Source: Caproicibacterium argilliputei
GTDB taxonomy: Bacteria; Bacillota; Clostridia; Oscillospirales; Acutalibacteraceae
Assembly (NCBI RefSeq): GCF_029211325.2
Contig: NZ_CP135996.1
Span: 744,001-808,000, forward strand
Direction of reading: 5' to 3'
Length of the DNA stretch: 64,000 nucleotides
The notes under the pieces were generated by a model, which ran no database searches, had not been told where the DNA came from, and worked only from the letters and a program-made list of their open reading frames with translations. Position numbers and translations under genes: made by a program. This document shows positions 42,541-50,402 of this stretch, piece by piece (the stretch's first letter is position 1; every line of letters begins with the position of its first letter).

Positions 42541-42570
42541 CAGAATGGCACGCAAAAGAAAGCGAAAAAA

Positions 42571-42600
42571 TTGAATCCGCGGCGGAGGATGTGCTATAAT
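42571..42600 (+). promoter_or_regulatory. Promoter of the sugar transferase gene
   Basis: TTGAAT (42571-42576), 18-bp spacer, TATAAT (42595-42600). Confidence 0.65.
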
Positions 42601-42682
42601 GCTAATAGACTGTGTCCGCATACTGCGGAACCTGCTTCGGCAAGCCTGTGCCGGAGAATTTCAGACGAAATGAGGCTTTTTC

Positions 42683-43360
42683 TTGCGATTTGACGACTTA
42701 CCGCAGAGTATGCAGAACCCCGAAACCAAGGATTATTTTGAAAAGCTGCAGAACCGCCGCGGCGCACTGGCGGGAAAGCGTGTGTTTGACATAGTGGTGT
42801 CCGCGCTGATGCTGGTGATTTTATCGCCGCTGCTGCTGCTGACAGCCGCCGCGGTCAAGGCAGACTCGAAAGGGCCGGTGTTTTACCGGCAGGTTCGGGT
42901 GGGGCGCTACGGCAGGAACTTTCGAATTTTCAAGTTTCGCACCATGGTGCAGGATGCGGACAAAAAGGGGCTTGCCATTACCGTAGGAGAGGATCCCCGC
43001 ATTACGCGTGTAGGGAGGCTGATTCGCAAGTGCAGGCTGGATGAAATCGCGCAGTTGCTCAATGTGCTCAACGGCACCATGAGCTTTGTCGGCCCACGCC
43101 CCGAAGTGCCCAAGTATGTAGATGCTTATGAGGATGCTTATATGGCAACGCTTTTGGTGCGTCCGGGCGTTACGGCGCCCAGCAGCATTTACTTTCGCAA
43201 CGAGGATGAAATTCTGGCGGCTTCTGACGCGGACCCGGAAGTGACATATGTCAAAGAGATTCTGCCAACGAAAATGCGGCTGAATCTGGAGTACCTCGAT
43301 TCCATTTCCGTTTGGAACGATGTGAAAGTGATGTTCCAGACCGTTAAAGCTGTTTTCTGA
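42683..43360 (+). CDS. Polyprenyl-phosphate sugar-1-phosphate transferase
   Basis: A 225-residue bacterial sugar transferase that loads the first sugar of a surface polysaccharide onto undecaprenyl phosphate. It has one membrane helix (VFDIVVSALMLVILSPLLLL, about 34-53) and the conserved core GPVFYRQVRVGRYGRNFRIFKFRTM, GRLIRKCRLDEIAQLLNVL, MSFVGPRPE. The start is TTG at 42683 behind GAGG; ATG at 42710 has no site. It may initiate the polymer whose sugars come from the 18130-24877 cassette. Confidence 0.9.
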   Translation: MRFDDLPQSMQNPETKDYFEKLQNRRGALAGKRVFDIVVSALMLVILSPLLLLTAAAVKADSKGPVFYRQVRVGRYGRNFRIFKFRTMVQDADKKGLAITVGEDPRITRVGRLIRKCRLDEIAQLLNVLNGTMSFVGPRPEVPKYVDAYEDAYMATLLVRPGVTAPSSIYFRNEDEILAASDADPEVTYVKEILPTKMRLNLEYLDSISVWNDVKVMFQTVKAVF

Positions 43361-43414
43361 GTCATAATGCACTGTCCCCCGGCATAGGACTGTAAAAAAG
43401 GGGAGGGGTGCGCC

Positions 43415-44227
43415 TTGTATCTGATTTTTAAGAAAAAACATCTTCTCGCGGCGGCGGCGTTTCTGGCTGCGGCCGCAGTTGCCCTGTTGGCGGGGCGCAG
43501 CTACCGCATGAGCGTGACAACTGCCGCCAAGGCGGTGAAGACTGCGAACCCAAACTGGGGGCTGAGCTTTCAGGAGTCGGGCAAACCGCCGATTGGAAAC
43601 GCGACACCCGCATATCTCAAGCAGTTCCATGCCTTTTTCCTGGGAAATACCAGTGAGAAAAAGCTGTATCTGACGTTTGATGCCGGTTATGAAGCCGGTT
43701 ATACCCCGAAAATTCTGGATACGCTGAAAAAACATAAGGTGAAAGCGACTTTCTTTGTGGTCGGAAATTATCTGGAAACCAGTCCGGATTTGGTCAAGCG
43801 GATGGTCGCGGAGGGGCACACAGTGGGTAACCATACCTACCACCACTATGATATGTCTAAAATTTCGGATCAAGCTGCCTTTGAAAAGGAACTGCGCTCC
43901 GTGGAAACCAAGTTTCAGGAGATTACCGGCAAGGCAATGACGCGCGTGTACCGCCCGCCACAGGGCAAGTACAGCGAGAGCAACCTCAAGCAGGCGCAAG
44001 CGCTGGGGTACCGAACCTTTTTCTGGAGTCTTGCATATGTGGACTGGTACAAAGATAAACAGCCCAGCCACGAGGAGGCCTTTCAAAAACTTTTGCCCCG
44101 CACACATCCGGGCGCCATCGTGCTGCTGCACTTGACCTCGAAAACCAACGCGGAGATTCTGGATGAGCTGCTGACAAAATGGGAGCAGATGGGGTACCAA
44201 TTCGGTTTGGTTTCGGACTTAAAATAA
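43415..44227 (+). CDS. pdaA: PdaA-like polysaccharide deacetylase
   Basis: A 270-residue membrane-anchored enzyme. The N-terminal helix (HLLAAAAFLAAAAVALLAG) targets it outside, and the NodB domain has LTFDAGYEAGYTPKIL (metal Asp replaced in the FDAG form typical of PdaA), VGNHTYHHYDMSK and YRPPQGKYS. PdaA removes acetyl groups from muramic acid to allow muramic delta-lactam formation in spore cortex. The start is TTG at 43415 with GGGGAGGGG upstream. It suggests, but does not prove, that the organism sporulates. Confidence 0.9.
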   Translation: MYLIFKKKHLLAAAAFLAAAAVALLAGRSYRMSVTTAAKAVKTANPNWGLSFQESGKPPIGNATPAYLKQFHAFFLGNTSEKKLYLTFDAGYEAGYTPKILDTLKKHKVKATFFVVGNYLETSPDLVKRMVAEGHTVGNHTYHHYDMSKISDQAAFEKELRSVETKFQEITGKAMTRVYRPPQGKYSESNLKQAQALGYRTFFWSLAYVDWYKDKQPSHEEAFQKLLPRTHPGAIVLLHLTSKTNAEILDELLTKWEQMGYQFGLVSDLK

Positions 44228-44233
44228 AAAATG

Positions 44234-44268
44234 GAAAGCGGACGTTTTGCAGGACGTCCGCTTTTTTG
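44234..44268 (+). terminator. Terminator after the PdaA-like gene
   Basis: AAAGCGGACGT pairs with ACGTCCGCTTT across about 8 nt, then a T run. Confidence 0.9.
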
Positions 44269-44332
44269 AGTCATTTTTTAAAGTTGACCAAAAAAATAAG
44301 AAAAAAGTTTGAAGGCTCTTGCAATTTGTGCC

Positions 44333-44361
44333 TTGCATAATATCCACAAGATTGGTATACT
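44333..44361 (+). promoter_or_regulatory. Promoter of the DsrE-like gene
   Basis: TTGCAT (44333-44338), 17-bp spacer, TATACT (44356-44361). Confidence 0.7.
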
Positions 44362-44423
44362 TTAATTGTTCCAAAAAGAAAAAATAAATAGCACACACAA
44401 ATGCGAATGGGGGGCAGGCGGAA

Positions 44424-44765
44424 ATGCATCTGCAGGTCGTGTTTCATGTGGATGAGCCGGAAAAGTGGGGACTGCTGCTGCGAAACCTGCAGAACCTGCT
44501 GCGCAGTTCGGATGCGGCTGCTGCTGCCATCGAAGTGGTTGCCAATGGCCCTGCGGTTTCCTTTTATAAAGTCGGTCGTACGGATGCGGCGGAACACCTG
44601 CAAAGCCTGTCAAAGGCGGGCGTCCGTTTTTGCGCGTGTGAAAATGCGCTTCGCGGCATGAAAATTTCACCGACAGAACTGCTGCCATTCGTACAGACGG
44701 TTCCCTCCGGTGTTTTGGAACTGATATGGTGTCAAAACCACGGCTTTGCGTATCTGAAACCTTAA
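44424..44765 (+). CDS. DsrE-like small protein
   Basis: A 113-residue protein with the DsrE/YchN fold pattern: LQVVFHVDEPEKWGLLLRNLQNLL, then IEVVANGPAVSFYK, then LSKAGVRFCACENALRGMKISPTELLPFVQTVPSGVLELI. The Cys pair CAC sits where DsrE proteins carry the sulfur-relay Cys. GGCGGAA precedes the ATG. Relatives take part in sulfur trafficking. It precedes an oxidative-stress group but has its own promoter. Confidence 0.85.
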   Translation: MHLQVVFHVDEPEKWGLLLRNLQNLLRSSDAAAAAIEVVANGPAVSFYKVGRTDAAEHLQSLSKAGVRFCACENALRGMKISPTELLPFVQTVPSGVLELIWCQNHGFAYLKP

Positions 44766-44812
44766 ATTTTTCGATTATTCCATAAAAAATAGCGAATTTG
44801 ATGAAAGTTATG

Positions 44813-44841
44813 TTGCAATTTGTATAGTGACCGAGTATAAT
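44813..44841 (+). promoter_or_regulatory. Promoter of the superoxide reductase-ferritin genes
   Basis: TTGCAA (44813-44818), 17-bp spacer, TATAAT (44836-44841). The leader to 44982 is about 135 nt, AT-rich, with no structure I can name. Confidence 0.75.
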
Positions 44842-44981
44842 GATACTGGAAATCGGAAATTGCAGGTAAGGTGCTTCCTGAACTGCTTCAAAGGCCGCAG
44901 ATTCAGAAAAAGTTCTCTTTCGTTGGTTTACAACCGGCTTTGCCGGTCAATCATTATTATTATTGTAAAGGAGTCTTGAAA

Positions 44982-45356
44982 ATGTCTATCGTTGATTTTT
45001 ACCGCTGTGAAAGGTGTGGCAATATCGTTGCGCTCATCAAAAAAGGGGGCGGAACGCTGTCTTGCTGCGGACAGGCCATGACTAAGCTGGAGGCAAACTC
45101 GACTGACGCCGCACAGGAAAAGCACGTTCCGGTTGTCACAAAAGAAAGCGGAAAGCTGAAAGTAGCGGTCGGCTCTACCCTGCATCCCATGCAGGCAGAG
45201 CACTCCATTGAGTGGATTGCGTTGGTGGCAGACGGTCAGGTGCAGATTAAATATCTGAAGCCCGGTCAGGAGCCAAAAGCAGAGTTTGGCGAAGTACAGT
45301 CCGGCTCTGTGTATGCATACTGTAACCTGCACGGTCTGTGGAAGGCCGATTTCTAA
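44982..45356 (+). CDS. dfx: Desulfoferrodoxin (two-iron superoxide reductase)
   Basis: A 124-residue cytoplasmic enzyme reducing superoxide to peroxide without making oxygen. The rubredoxin-like centre I is CERCGNIV with SCCGQAM; centre II ligands are in EKHVPV, STLHPMQAEHSIEW and the C-terminal CNLHGLW. AAAGGAG precedes the ATG. It is followed by ferritin and a peroxidase-like gene, so the products of superoxide reduction and free iron are handled together. Confidence 0.96.
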   Translation: MSIVDFYRCERCGNIVALIKKGGGTLSCCGQAMTKLEANSTDAAQEKHVPVVTKESGKLKVAVGSTLHPMQAEHSIEWIALVADGQVQIKYLKPGQEPKAEFGEVQSGSVYAYCNLHGLWKADF

Positions 45357-45446
45357 ATGAAAGAATGGAAAGGAGATCTTGCGGAATGCGGGATCTTTTT
45401 CCTGTATAAGCCGCTGTTTATCAGCGGAGAAAAGGGGATTGCAAAA

Positions 45447-45959
45447 ATGCTCGATCAAAAACTTGTAGACCTGTTTAACCGTCAGATTAACCTGGAGTGG
45501 TACTCCGCTTACTTCTATCTGGATATTTCCGACTATTACGCGGACAAAAATCTGAACGGCTTCGGCAATTGGTTCTCCATTCAGACACAGGAGGAACGCG
45601 ACCACGCCATGCTGTTTGTCAAGTACCTGCTGAACAACGGCGTGAAGCCGGCCCTGCAGGATGTCAAGGCACCGGATGTGACGTTTAACGACTTTAGCGA
45701 ACCGGCAAAGGCGGCATTGGCACATGAGAAAAAGGTGACGGCATCCATCAATGAAATTTACGCTGCCGCATATGAGCAGAAAGATTTCCGCACCATGCAG
45801 TTTTTGGACTGGTTTGTCAAGGAGCAGGGCGAAGAAGAAAAGAATACCGAGGACATCGTCAAGCGGTACGAGCTGTTTGGAAACGATGCAAAGGGACTGT
45901 ACCTGCTGGACTCTGAACTGGCGGCAAGGACCTATGCGCCTGCGACTCTGGTCATCTGA
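45447..45959 (+). CDS. Ferritin
   Basis: A 170-residue four-helix-bundle iron store. Ferroxidase-site residues appear in INLEWYSAYFYLDISDYY, QTQEERDHAMLF and WFVKEQGEEEKN. AAAGGGG precedes ATG at 45447. It lies 90 bp after the superoxide reductase gene with no terminator between, and the next gene follows 41 bp later. Confidence 0.95.
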   Translation: MLDQKLVDLFNRQINLEWYSAYFYLDISDYYADKNLNGFGNWFSIQTQEERDHAMLFVKYLLNNGVKPALQDVKAPDVTFNDFSEPAKAALAHEKKVTASINEIYAAAYEQKDFRTMQFLDWFVKEQGEEEKNTEDIVKRYELFGNDAKGLYLLDSELAARTYAPATLVI

Positions 45960-46000
45960 ACCAGTCTGAAAAATTCAAAAACAGAAAAGGAGTGTTTCAA

Positions 46001-46546
46001 ATGGGCGTCTATGATTTTCAGGTAAAAAATATGAAGGGGGAGCAGACTTCCCTTTCCGATTATAAAGGAAAGCTGCTGCTGATTGTCAACACCGCCAGCA
46101 AATGCGGTTTTACCCCGCAGTATGACGGGCTGGAAAAGCTGTATAAAACCTATCAAGACCGCGGACTTGTGATTCTGGGCTTTCCGTGCAACCAGTTTCT
46201 TGCACAGGAGCCGGAAAACAATGAAGCCATCTCCTCCTTTTGTAAGCTGAACTACGGCGTGACGTTTCCGCTTTTCTCCAAGATTGATGTGCGCGGAGAA
46301 AACGCCGATCCGCTGTTCAAATATTTGACGGAAGCGGCTCCTTTTCAAGGGTTTGAACTGAGTAAGGAAAGCGGCCGCATGATTCAGGGCGTTGTCAAGG
46401 AACACTATCCGGACAATTTGGAGGGCAACGGCATTAAGTGGAATTTCACCAAGTTCCTCATCGGCCGGGACGGCGAAGTCAAAGGTCGCTACGAGCCAAC
46501 GGTGACACCGGAAGAACTGGCGCCGGTGATTGAAGCCGCCCTTTAA
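46001..46546 (+). CDS. Glutathione-peroxidase-family peroxidase (BsaA type)
   Basis: A 181-residue thiol peroxidase. The peroxidatic Cys is in VNTASKCGFTPQY (Cys in place of selenocysteine), the conserved Gln is in GFPCNQF, and Trp is in KWNFTKFLI. Bacterial members usually take electrons from thioredoxin; a thioredoxin-reductase-like gene follows. AAAAGGAG precedes the ATG. It ends the superoxide reductase-ferritin-peroxidase unit. Confidence 0.94.
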   Translation: MGVYDFQVKNMKGEQTSLSDYKGKLLLIVNTASKCGFTPQYDGLEKLYKTYQDRGLVILGFPCNQFLAQEPENNEAISSFCKLNYGVTFPLFSKIDVRGENADPLFKYLTEAAPFQGFELSKESGRMIQGVVKEHYPDNLEGNGIKWNFTKFLIGRDGEVKGRYEPTVTPEELAPVIEAAL

Positions 46547-46574
46547 AGGCTGATGCTGCGCCTCTGAACGGAGC

Positions 46575-46619
46575 AAAAGGCAGCCATGCAGGAAATTCTG
46601 TACGGCTGCCTTTTGTTTT
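46575..46619 (+). terminator. Terminator after the peroxidase gene
   Basis: AAAAGGCAGCC pairs with GGCTGCCTTTT across a loop of about 24 nt, then GTTTT. Confidence 0.8.
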
Positions 46620-46650
46620 CTAAAAGTAGAAAGGATGTGTAAGACTTACC

Positions 46651-47556
46651 ATGTATGACGTAATCATTGTCGGCGGCGGCCCTGCGGGGCTGACTGCGGC
46701 GATTTATACCTCTCGCGCCGGACTTTCGACGCTGGTACTGGAAAAGATGTCCCTTGGCGGGCAGGCTTCCATGACATACAAAATCGACAATTATCCCGGC
46801 TTTAAAAATATTTCGGGCGCGGAGCTTGCCGCGGACTTTGAGGCGCACGTCAAAGCTTCCGGCGTTACTGTTTTGCTGGAGGAGGCCACGGCACTGGAGC
46901 TGAGCGAAACCCGCAAGACGGTCACCACGCACTCCGGAACGTACGAAGCGAAAGCTGTGATTTTGGCATTGGGCTCTGACCGCAGAAAGCTCGGCATTCC
47001 CGGAGAAGCGGAATTTGCCGGTCGCGGCGTTTCTTACTGTGCGACCTGTGACGGCAACTTCTTCCGCGGAAAGCGTGTCGCGGTGGTTGGCGGCGGTAAT
47101 TCCGCAGTGGGCGATGCGGTTTCTCTGGCTGAAATTTGCAGCGAAGTCAAGCTGCTTTACCACGGCTCGAAGCTGTCTGCCATGTATTCGCTCAGAAAGC
47201 AGATTGCACAGCGGCCAAATGTTTCGGTTGCCTACCGGCAGGAAGTGACGCGGATTTTCGGCACCGGCAAGGTGGAACGGATTGCGGTGAAAAACACGGA
47301 AACCGGCGCCGCAGAGGAACTGCCGGTGGATGGCATCTTCATTGACATCGGCATGGTGCCGAACACCCGCCTGATTCCGCAGGAACTGCTGCTGCCGGAC
47401 GGCTTTGTCGGTGCGGAGGAAAATGGCACAACAAAGATTCCGGGGGTGTTTGTTGCCGGTGACCTGCGTAAAAAGCAGCTTTATCAGATTGTGACGGCGA
47501 TGTCGGATGGCGCGAACGCGGCATTTTCCGCGCAGCTTTATCTGCAGGATCGCTGA
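46651..47556 (+). CDS. trxB: Thioredoxin reductase-like flavoprotein
   Basis: A 301-residue FAD/NAD(P)H disulfide reductase. The FAD motif is VIIVGGGPAGLTAAIYTSRAG, the redox pair is SYCATCDG, and the second Rossmann motif is VAVVGGGNSAVGDAV. The C-terminal FAD motif is GVFVAGDLRKKQLYQIVTAMSDGA. It could serve thioredoxin or a ferredoxin-dependent variant. No thioredoxin gene is adjacent. A weak ribosome site (AGGATG) lies 14 nt upstream. Confidence 0.93.
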   Translation: MYDVIIVGGGPAGLTAAIYTSRAGLSTLVLEKMSLGGQASMTYKIDNYPGFKNISGAELAADFEAHVKASGVTVLLEEATALELSETRKTVTTHSGTYEAKAVILALGSDRRKLGIPGEAEFAGRGVSYCATCDGNFFRGKRVAVVGGGNSAVGDAVSLAEICSEVKLLYHGSKLSAMYSLRKQIAQRPNVSVAYRQEVTRIFGTGKVERIAVKNTETGAAEELPVDGIFIDIGMVPNTRLIPQELLLPDGFVGAEENGTTKIPGVFVAGDLRKKQLYQIVTAMSDGANAAFSAQLYLQDR

Positions 47557-47619
47557 CGGTGTGCTTCTGCATTTCTCAAAACGGGCACTGCTTTTCCGGC
47601 GGTGCTTGTTTTTGGTTAT

Positions 47620-47670
47620 AAAAAACTTCCCCACGGTGCGGAATTTTTTCCACATACCAAAAGGGAAGTC
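47620..47670 (-). terminator. Terminator of the third Fe-ADH gene
   Basis: On the minus strand ACTTCCC pairs with GGGAAGT across an inner imperfect stem, then TTTTTT. Confidence 0.65.
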
Positions 47671-47691
47671 TGCTGTTTGTAAACCGGTGTC

Positions 47692-48855
47692 TTACAGAGC
47701 CATGATAAAGATTTTTTTGACGTCCTCTTTGTTCAGCGGCACAAAGCCCTGCGCCAGACCGCCGTTGGCGGCCTTTTCTGCCATAACGTCAAAGTGGGTG
47801 TCGTCAATGCCCAAATCCTTCAGGTGGCTGGGCATTCCGATTGCCGTGAAGAAGGCACGCGTCTTCTGGATAGCCTCTTCGGCAATGCGCATCGGCTCCT
47901 GCGAAGCATCGAGGTCCCACACGTTTACGCCATATGCCGCAAATTTTTCAACAGTCTTGTCGCTGAGAATGTACTGCATCCAGTACGGCGTCAGCAGAGC
48001 TAATCCGGCGCCGTGCGTAATGTCATAGAAAGCGCTCAGCTCGTGCTCCATCGGATGTACCGACCATGCGGTGCTTTCGCCGTAGCTGATTAAACCGTTG
48101 ATGGCAAGACTGGAGGCCCACATCAGGTTGGCGCGGGCTTCATAATCCTCCGGGTGATCAATGGCGATGGGGGCGTACCGAATGACGGTTTTCAGAATCC
48201 CCTCTGCCAGGCGTGCCTGCAGGAAAGCTCCCTTGGTGTTGTTGAAGTAATTTTCAAAGGTGTGGCTCATAATATCGGAAGAGCCGGCAGCGGTCTGGTA
48301 CTTGGAAACACTGCAGGTATACTGCGGGTCTAAAATGGAGAAGACGGGTTTGGTCACGTCGTTGCCGGTGCCCCATTTTTCGTTTTTCTCCATGTCGGAG
48401 ATCACCGCAAAGCCATCCATCTCCGAGCCGGTTGCCGCCAGTGTCAGCACAGCGGCAACGGGCAGGGCTTTTTGAATCTTGCTGCTGTCCAGAACCAAAT
48501 CCCAGGCATCGCCGCTGTAGCAGCTGCCCGCCGCGACAATCTTCGCGCAGTCGATGGTGCTGCCACCGCCTGCTGCAAGAACCGCGTCAATTTTTTCTTT
48601 TTTGCACAGGGCAACGCCCTTTCGGACAGTCTGAATCCGGGGGTTCGGCTCCACGCCTGCCAGCTCGAAGACGGTTACGTCCGCCTGCTGGAGCTGCTGC
48701 TGAATCTGATCATAAAGGCCGCTTTTCCGAATGCTGCCGCCGCCGTAAACCAGCAGCACCTTTTTCGCGATGGCAGACATCCTTTGCCCAAGCTGAGAGA
48801 TCTGTCCTTTACCAAAGTAAACATCAGTGGGAATATGGTAATTAAAGTTATCCAT
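47692..48855 (-). CDS. Iron-containing alcohol dehydrogenase (third, BdhA-like)
   Basis: A 387-residue group III dehydrogenase starting MDNFNYHIPTDVYFGKGQI, typical of NADPH-dependent butanol dehydrogenases (YqhD/BdhA group). GGGS is at 96-99; metal ligands are D194, H198, H267 and H281. ATG at 48855 has GGAGG upstream. It is a single-gene unit with its own promoter. Confidence 0.93.
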   Translation of the reverse strand: MDNFNYHIPTDVYFGKGQISQLGQRMSAIAKKVLLVYGGGSIRKSGLYDQIQQQLQQADVTVFELAGVEPNPRIQTVRKGVALCKKEKIDAVLAAGGGSTIDCAKIVAAGSCYSGDAWDLVLDSSKIQKALPVAAVLTLAATGSEMDGFAVISDMEKNEKWGTGNDVTKPVFSILDPQYTCSVSKYQTAAGSSDIMSHTFENYFNNTKGAFLQARLAEGILKTVIRYAPIAIDHPEDYEARANLMWASSLAINGLISYGESTAWSVHPMEHELSAFYDITHGAGLALLTPYWMQYILSDKTVEKFAAYGVNVWDLDASQEPMRIAEEAIQKTRAFFTAIGMPSHLKDLGIDDTHFDVMAEKAANGGLAQGFVPLNKEDVKKIFIMAL

Positions 48856-48889
48856 TTCGTTTAGCCTCCATGATGAATTATTTAGATAG

Positions 48890-48918
48890 ATTGTACAGCA
48901 GATGCAGATGCGTGTCAA
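48890..48918 (-). promoter_or_regulatory. Promoter of the third Fe-ADH gene
   Basis: TTGACA (48913-48918), 17-bp spacer, TACAAT (48890-48895) on the minus strand. Confidence 0.75.
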
Positions 48919-48968
48919 CTCGGCCGGGCGGGTGCAGACCGTCTGCTTTATGGTGCGGGAGATTTTGT

Positions 48969-48997
48969 TTGACATGTGTTTTCGTAGATGTTACCAT
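48969..48997 (+). promoter_or_regulatory. Promoter of the LacI-family gene
   Basis: TTGACA (48969-48974), 17-bp spacer, TACCAT (48992-48997). Confidence 0.6.
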
Positions 48998-49067
48998 AAA
49001 GTATCAAACGTAAAAAACCATTATGCGTGCGCGCAAACCGGGCACAAAGACAGGAAGTTGAAAAACA

Positions 49068-50098
49068 ATGAGTGCATTGAGTATTCGGGATATCGCTAAA
49101 ATGGCCGGCGTGTCGGTTACGACCGTTTCACGTGTGCTGAATGACTATCCGGATGTCAGCGAAGCGACCAAGCTGCGCGTACAGAAAGTCATTGCTGCGT
49201 GCGATTATCAGCCCAACAACGCCGCACGCAATTTGAAGCGGACGCACAGCAATGCGGTGGGTCTGCTCATGGAGGGCAGCCCCACGCCGTTCATTACGGA
49301 TCTTTCCGATATTATTGAATCGGAAATCAACACGCACGGTTATGCGCTGGTGCCGCACCGTGTAACCGATGGGGTGGATGGTGTGGATACAGCGGTGCAG
49401 CTGGTCATGGAAAAACGGCTGCAGGGTTTGATTATCTGCGGCGGATATTTCATTCACTCACTGGAGCAGCTGCGCCGCCTGCCGGTGCCAAGTGTGTTCT
49501 GCACCACAACGCTGACCGGCATTGACCACGCCGCGTACTCCAGTGTGCACGTGGATGACCGGCAGGCGGCCATGGAGGCGGTCGATTACCTGTGCGCCAT
49601 TGGTCACCGGGACATCGCCATTCTCGGCGGCATTGAGCAGGATGAGGGCGGTGTGTCCAGCCAGCGCCTGCGCGGCTACAGCGATGCGCTGAGCTGAGCA
49701 AAAACGGCATTTGCTTTGACCCGGGATTTGTGCGCTACTGCGGGCTGTTCACCATGCAGCGCGGCTACGACGCTACCTGCGAGCTGCTGGCGAGCGGCCG
49801 ACGGCCGACGGCAATTTTTTGTGTGGCAGACCAGCTGGCGGTGGGTGCGTGCAAGGCAATTTTCAACGCGGGGCTGCGTGTACCGCAGGATATTTCTGTC
49901 ATGGGGTACGACGGCACCGAAATCGCGCAGTTTTACGAACCCTCCATCTGCACCGTGCGGCAGCCGAAAGAGAGCATCGCCAAGAAAACCGTTGAGGTGT
50001 TAATCAGCCTGATGGAGCATAAGGGGTCGAACCGCCACATTGTTTTCCCTACCGAAATCGTTGCCGGAAATTCCTGTGCCGCACCGGCAAAGCCCTGA
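49068..50098 (+). pseudogene. LacI-family maltodextrin regulator, frameshifted
   Basis: Two open frames together encode one LacI/GalR protein of about 341 residues. The first (49068-49697) has the helix-turn-helix IRDIAKMAGVSVTTVSRVLND and the first half of the sugar domain. It ends early at a TGA created where TGAGC is repeated (49690-49699). Removing one TGAGC unit restores the frame: SDALS then KNGICFDPGFVRYCG, to the normal C-terminus near 50098. A truncated protein of 209 residues keeps the DNA-binding part but lacks the C-terminal subdomain. The neighbouring twin operators and maltodextrin operon indicate its target. Confidence 0.85.
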
Positions 50099-50248
50099 CT
50101 CTGCAGCAGAAGGCAGCTGCCTGCTTGTGTGTGCGTCAAAAGCCGGGTCACCGGCTTTTTTTGCAGGGCTTTGTTCTTCACTCTTGTACGAATCAGATAG
50201 GAAATCAGAAAAATTATAAAAAATTATAAAAAATATCACAAAACCATC

Positions 50249-50277
50249 TTGCATATTTTAAAATGCTGTGCTATGAT
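50249..50277 (+). promoter_or_regulatory. Promoter of the maltodextrin operon
   Basis: TTGCAT (50249-50254), 17-bp spacer, TATGAT (50272-50277). Before it, 50110-50248 holds an AT-rich stretch and a weak hairpin GCCGG/CCGGC with a T run at about 50142-50163 that may end the LacI gene. Confidence 0.7.
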
Positions 50278-50288
50278 AAGCGCAGCTA

Positions 50289-50334
50289 CGAAAACGTTAC
50301 CGAAATCGTTATCTAAAATCCGGAAACGTTTTCG
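50289..50334 (+). promoter_or_regulatory. Twin LacI-type operators
   Basis: CGAAAACGTTACCG (50289-50302) and CGGAAACGTTTTCG (50321-50334) are pseudo-palindromes with the central CG typical of LacI/GalR sites, 32 bp apart. Both lie just past the predicted transcription start, suited to repression. Confidence 0.75.
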
Positions 50335-50402
50335 TAAACGATCTGAAACGGTGCTTGTATTGAAACATGTATGCGCGGCATACAGAAAAGGAGAGTATTG
50401 TG

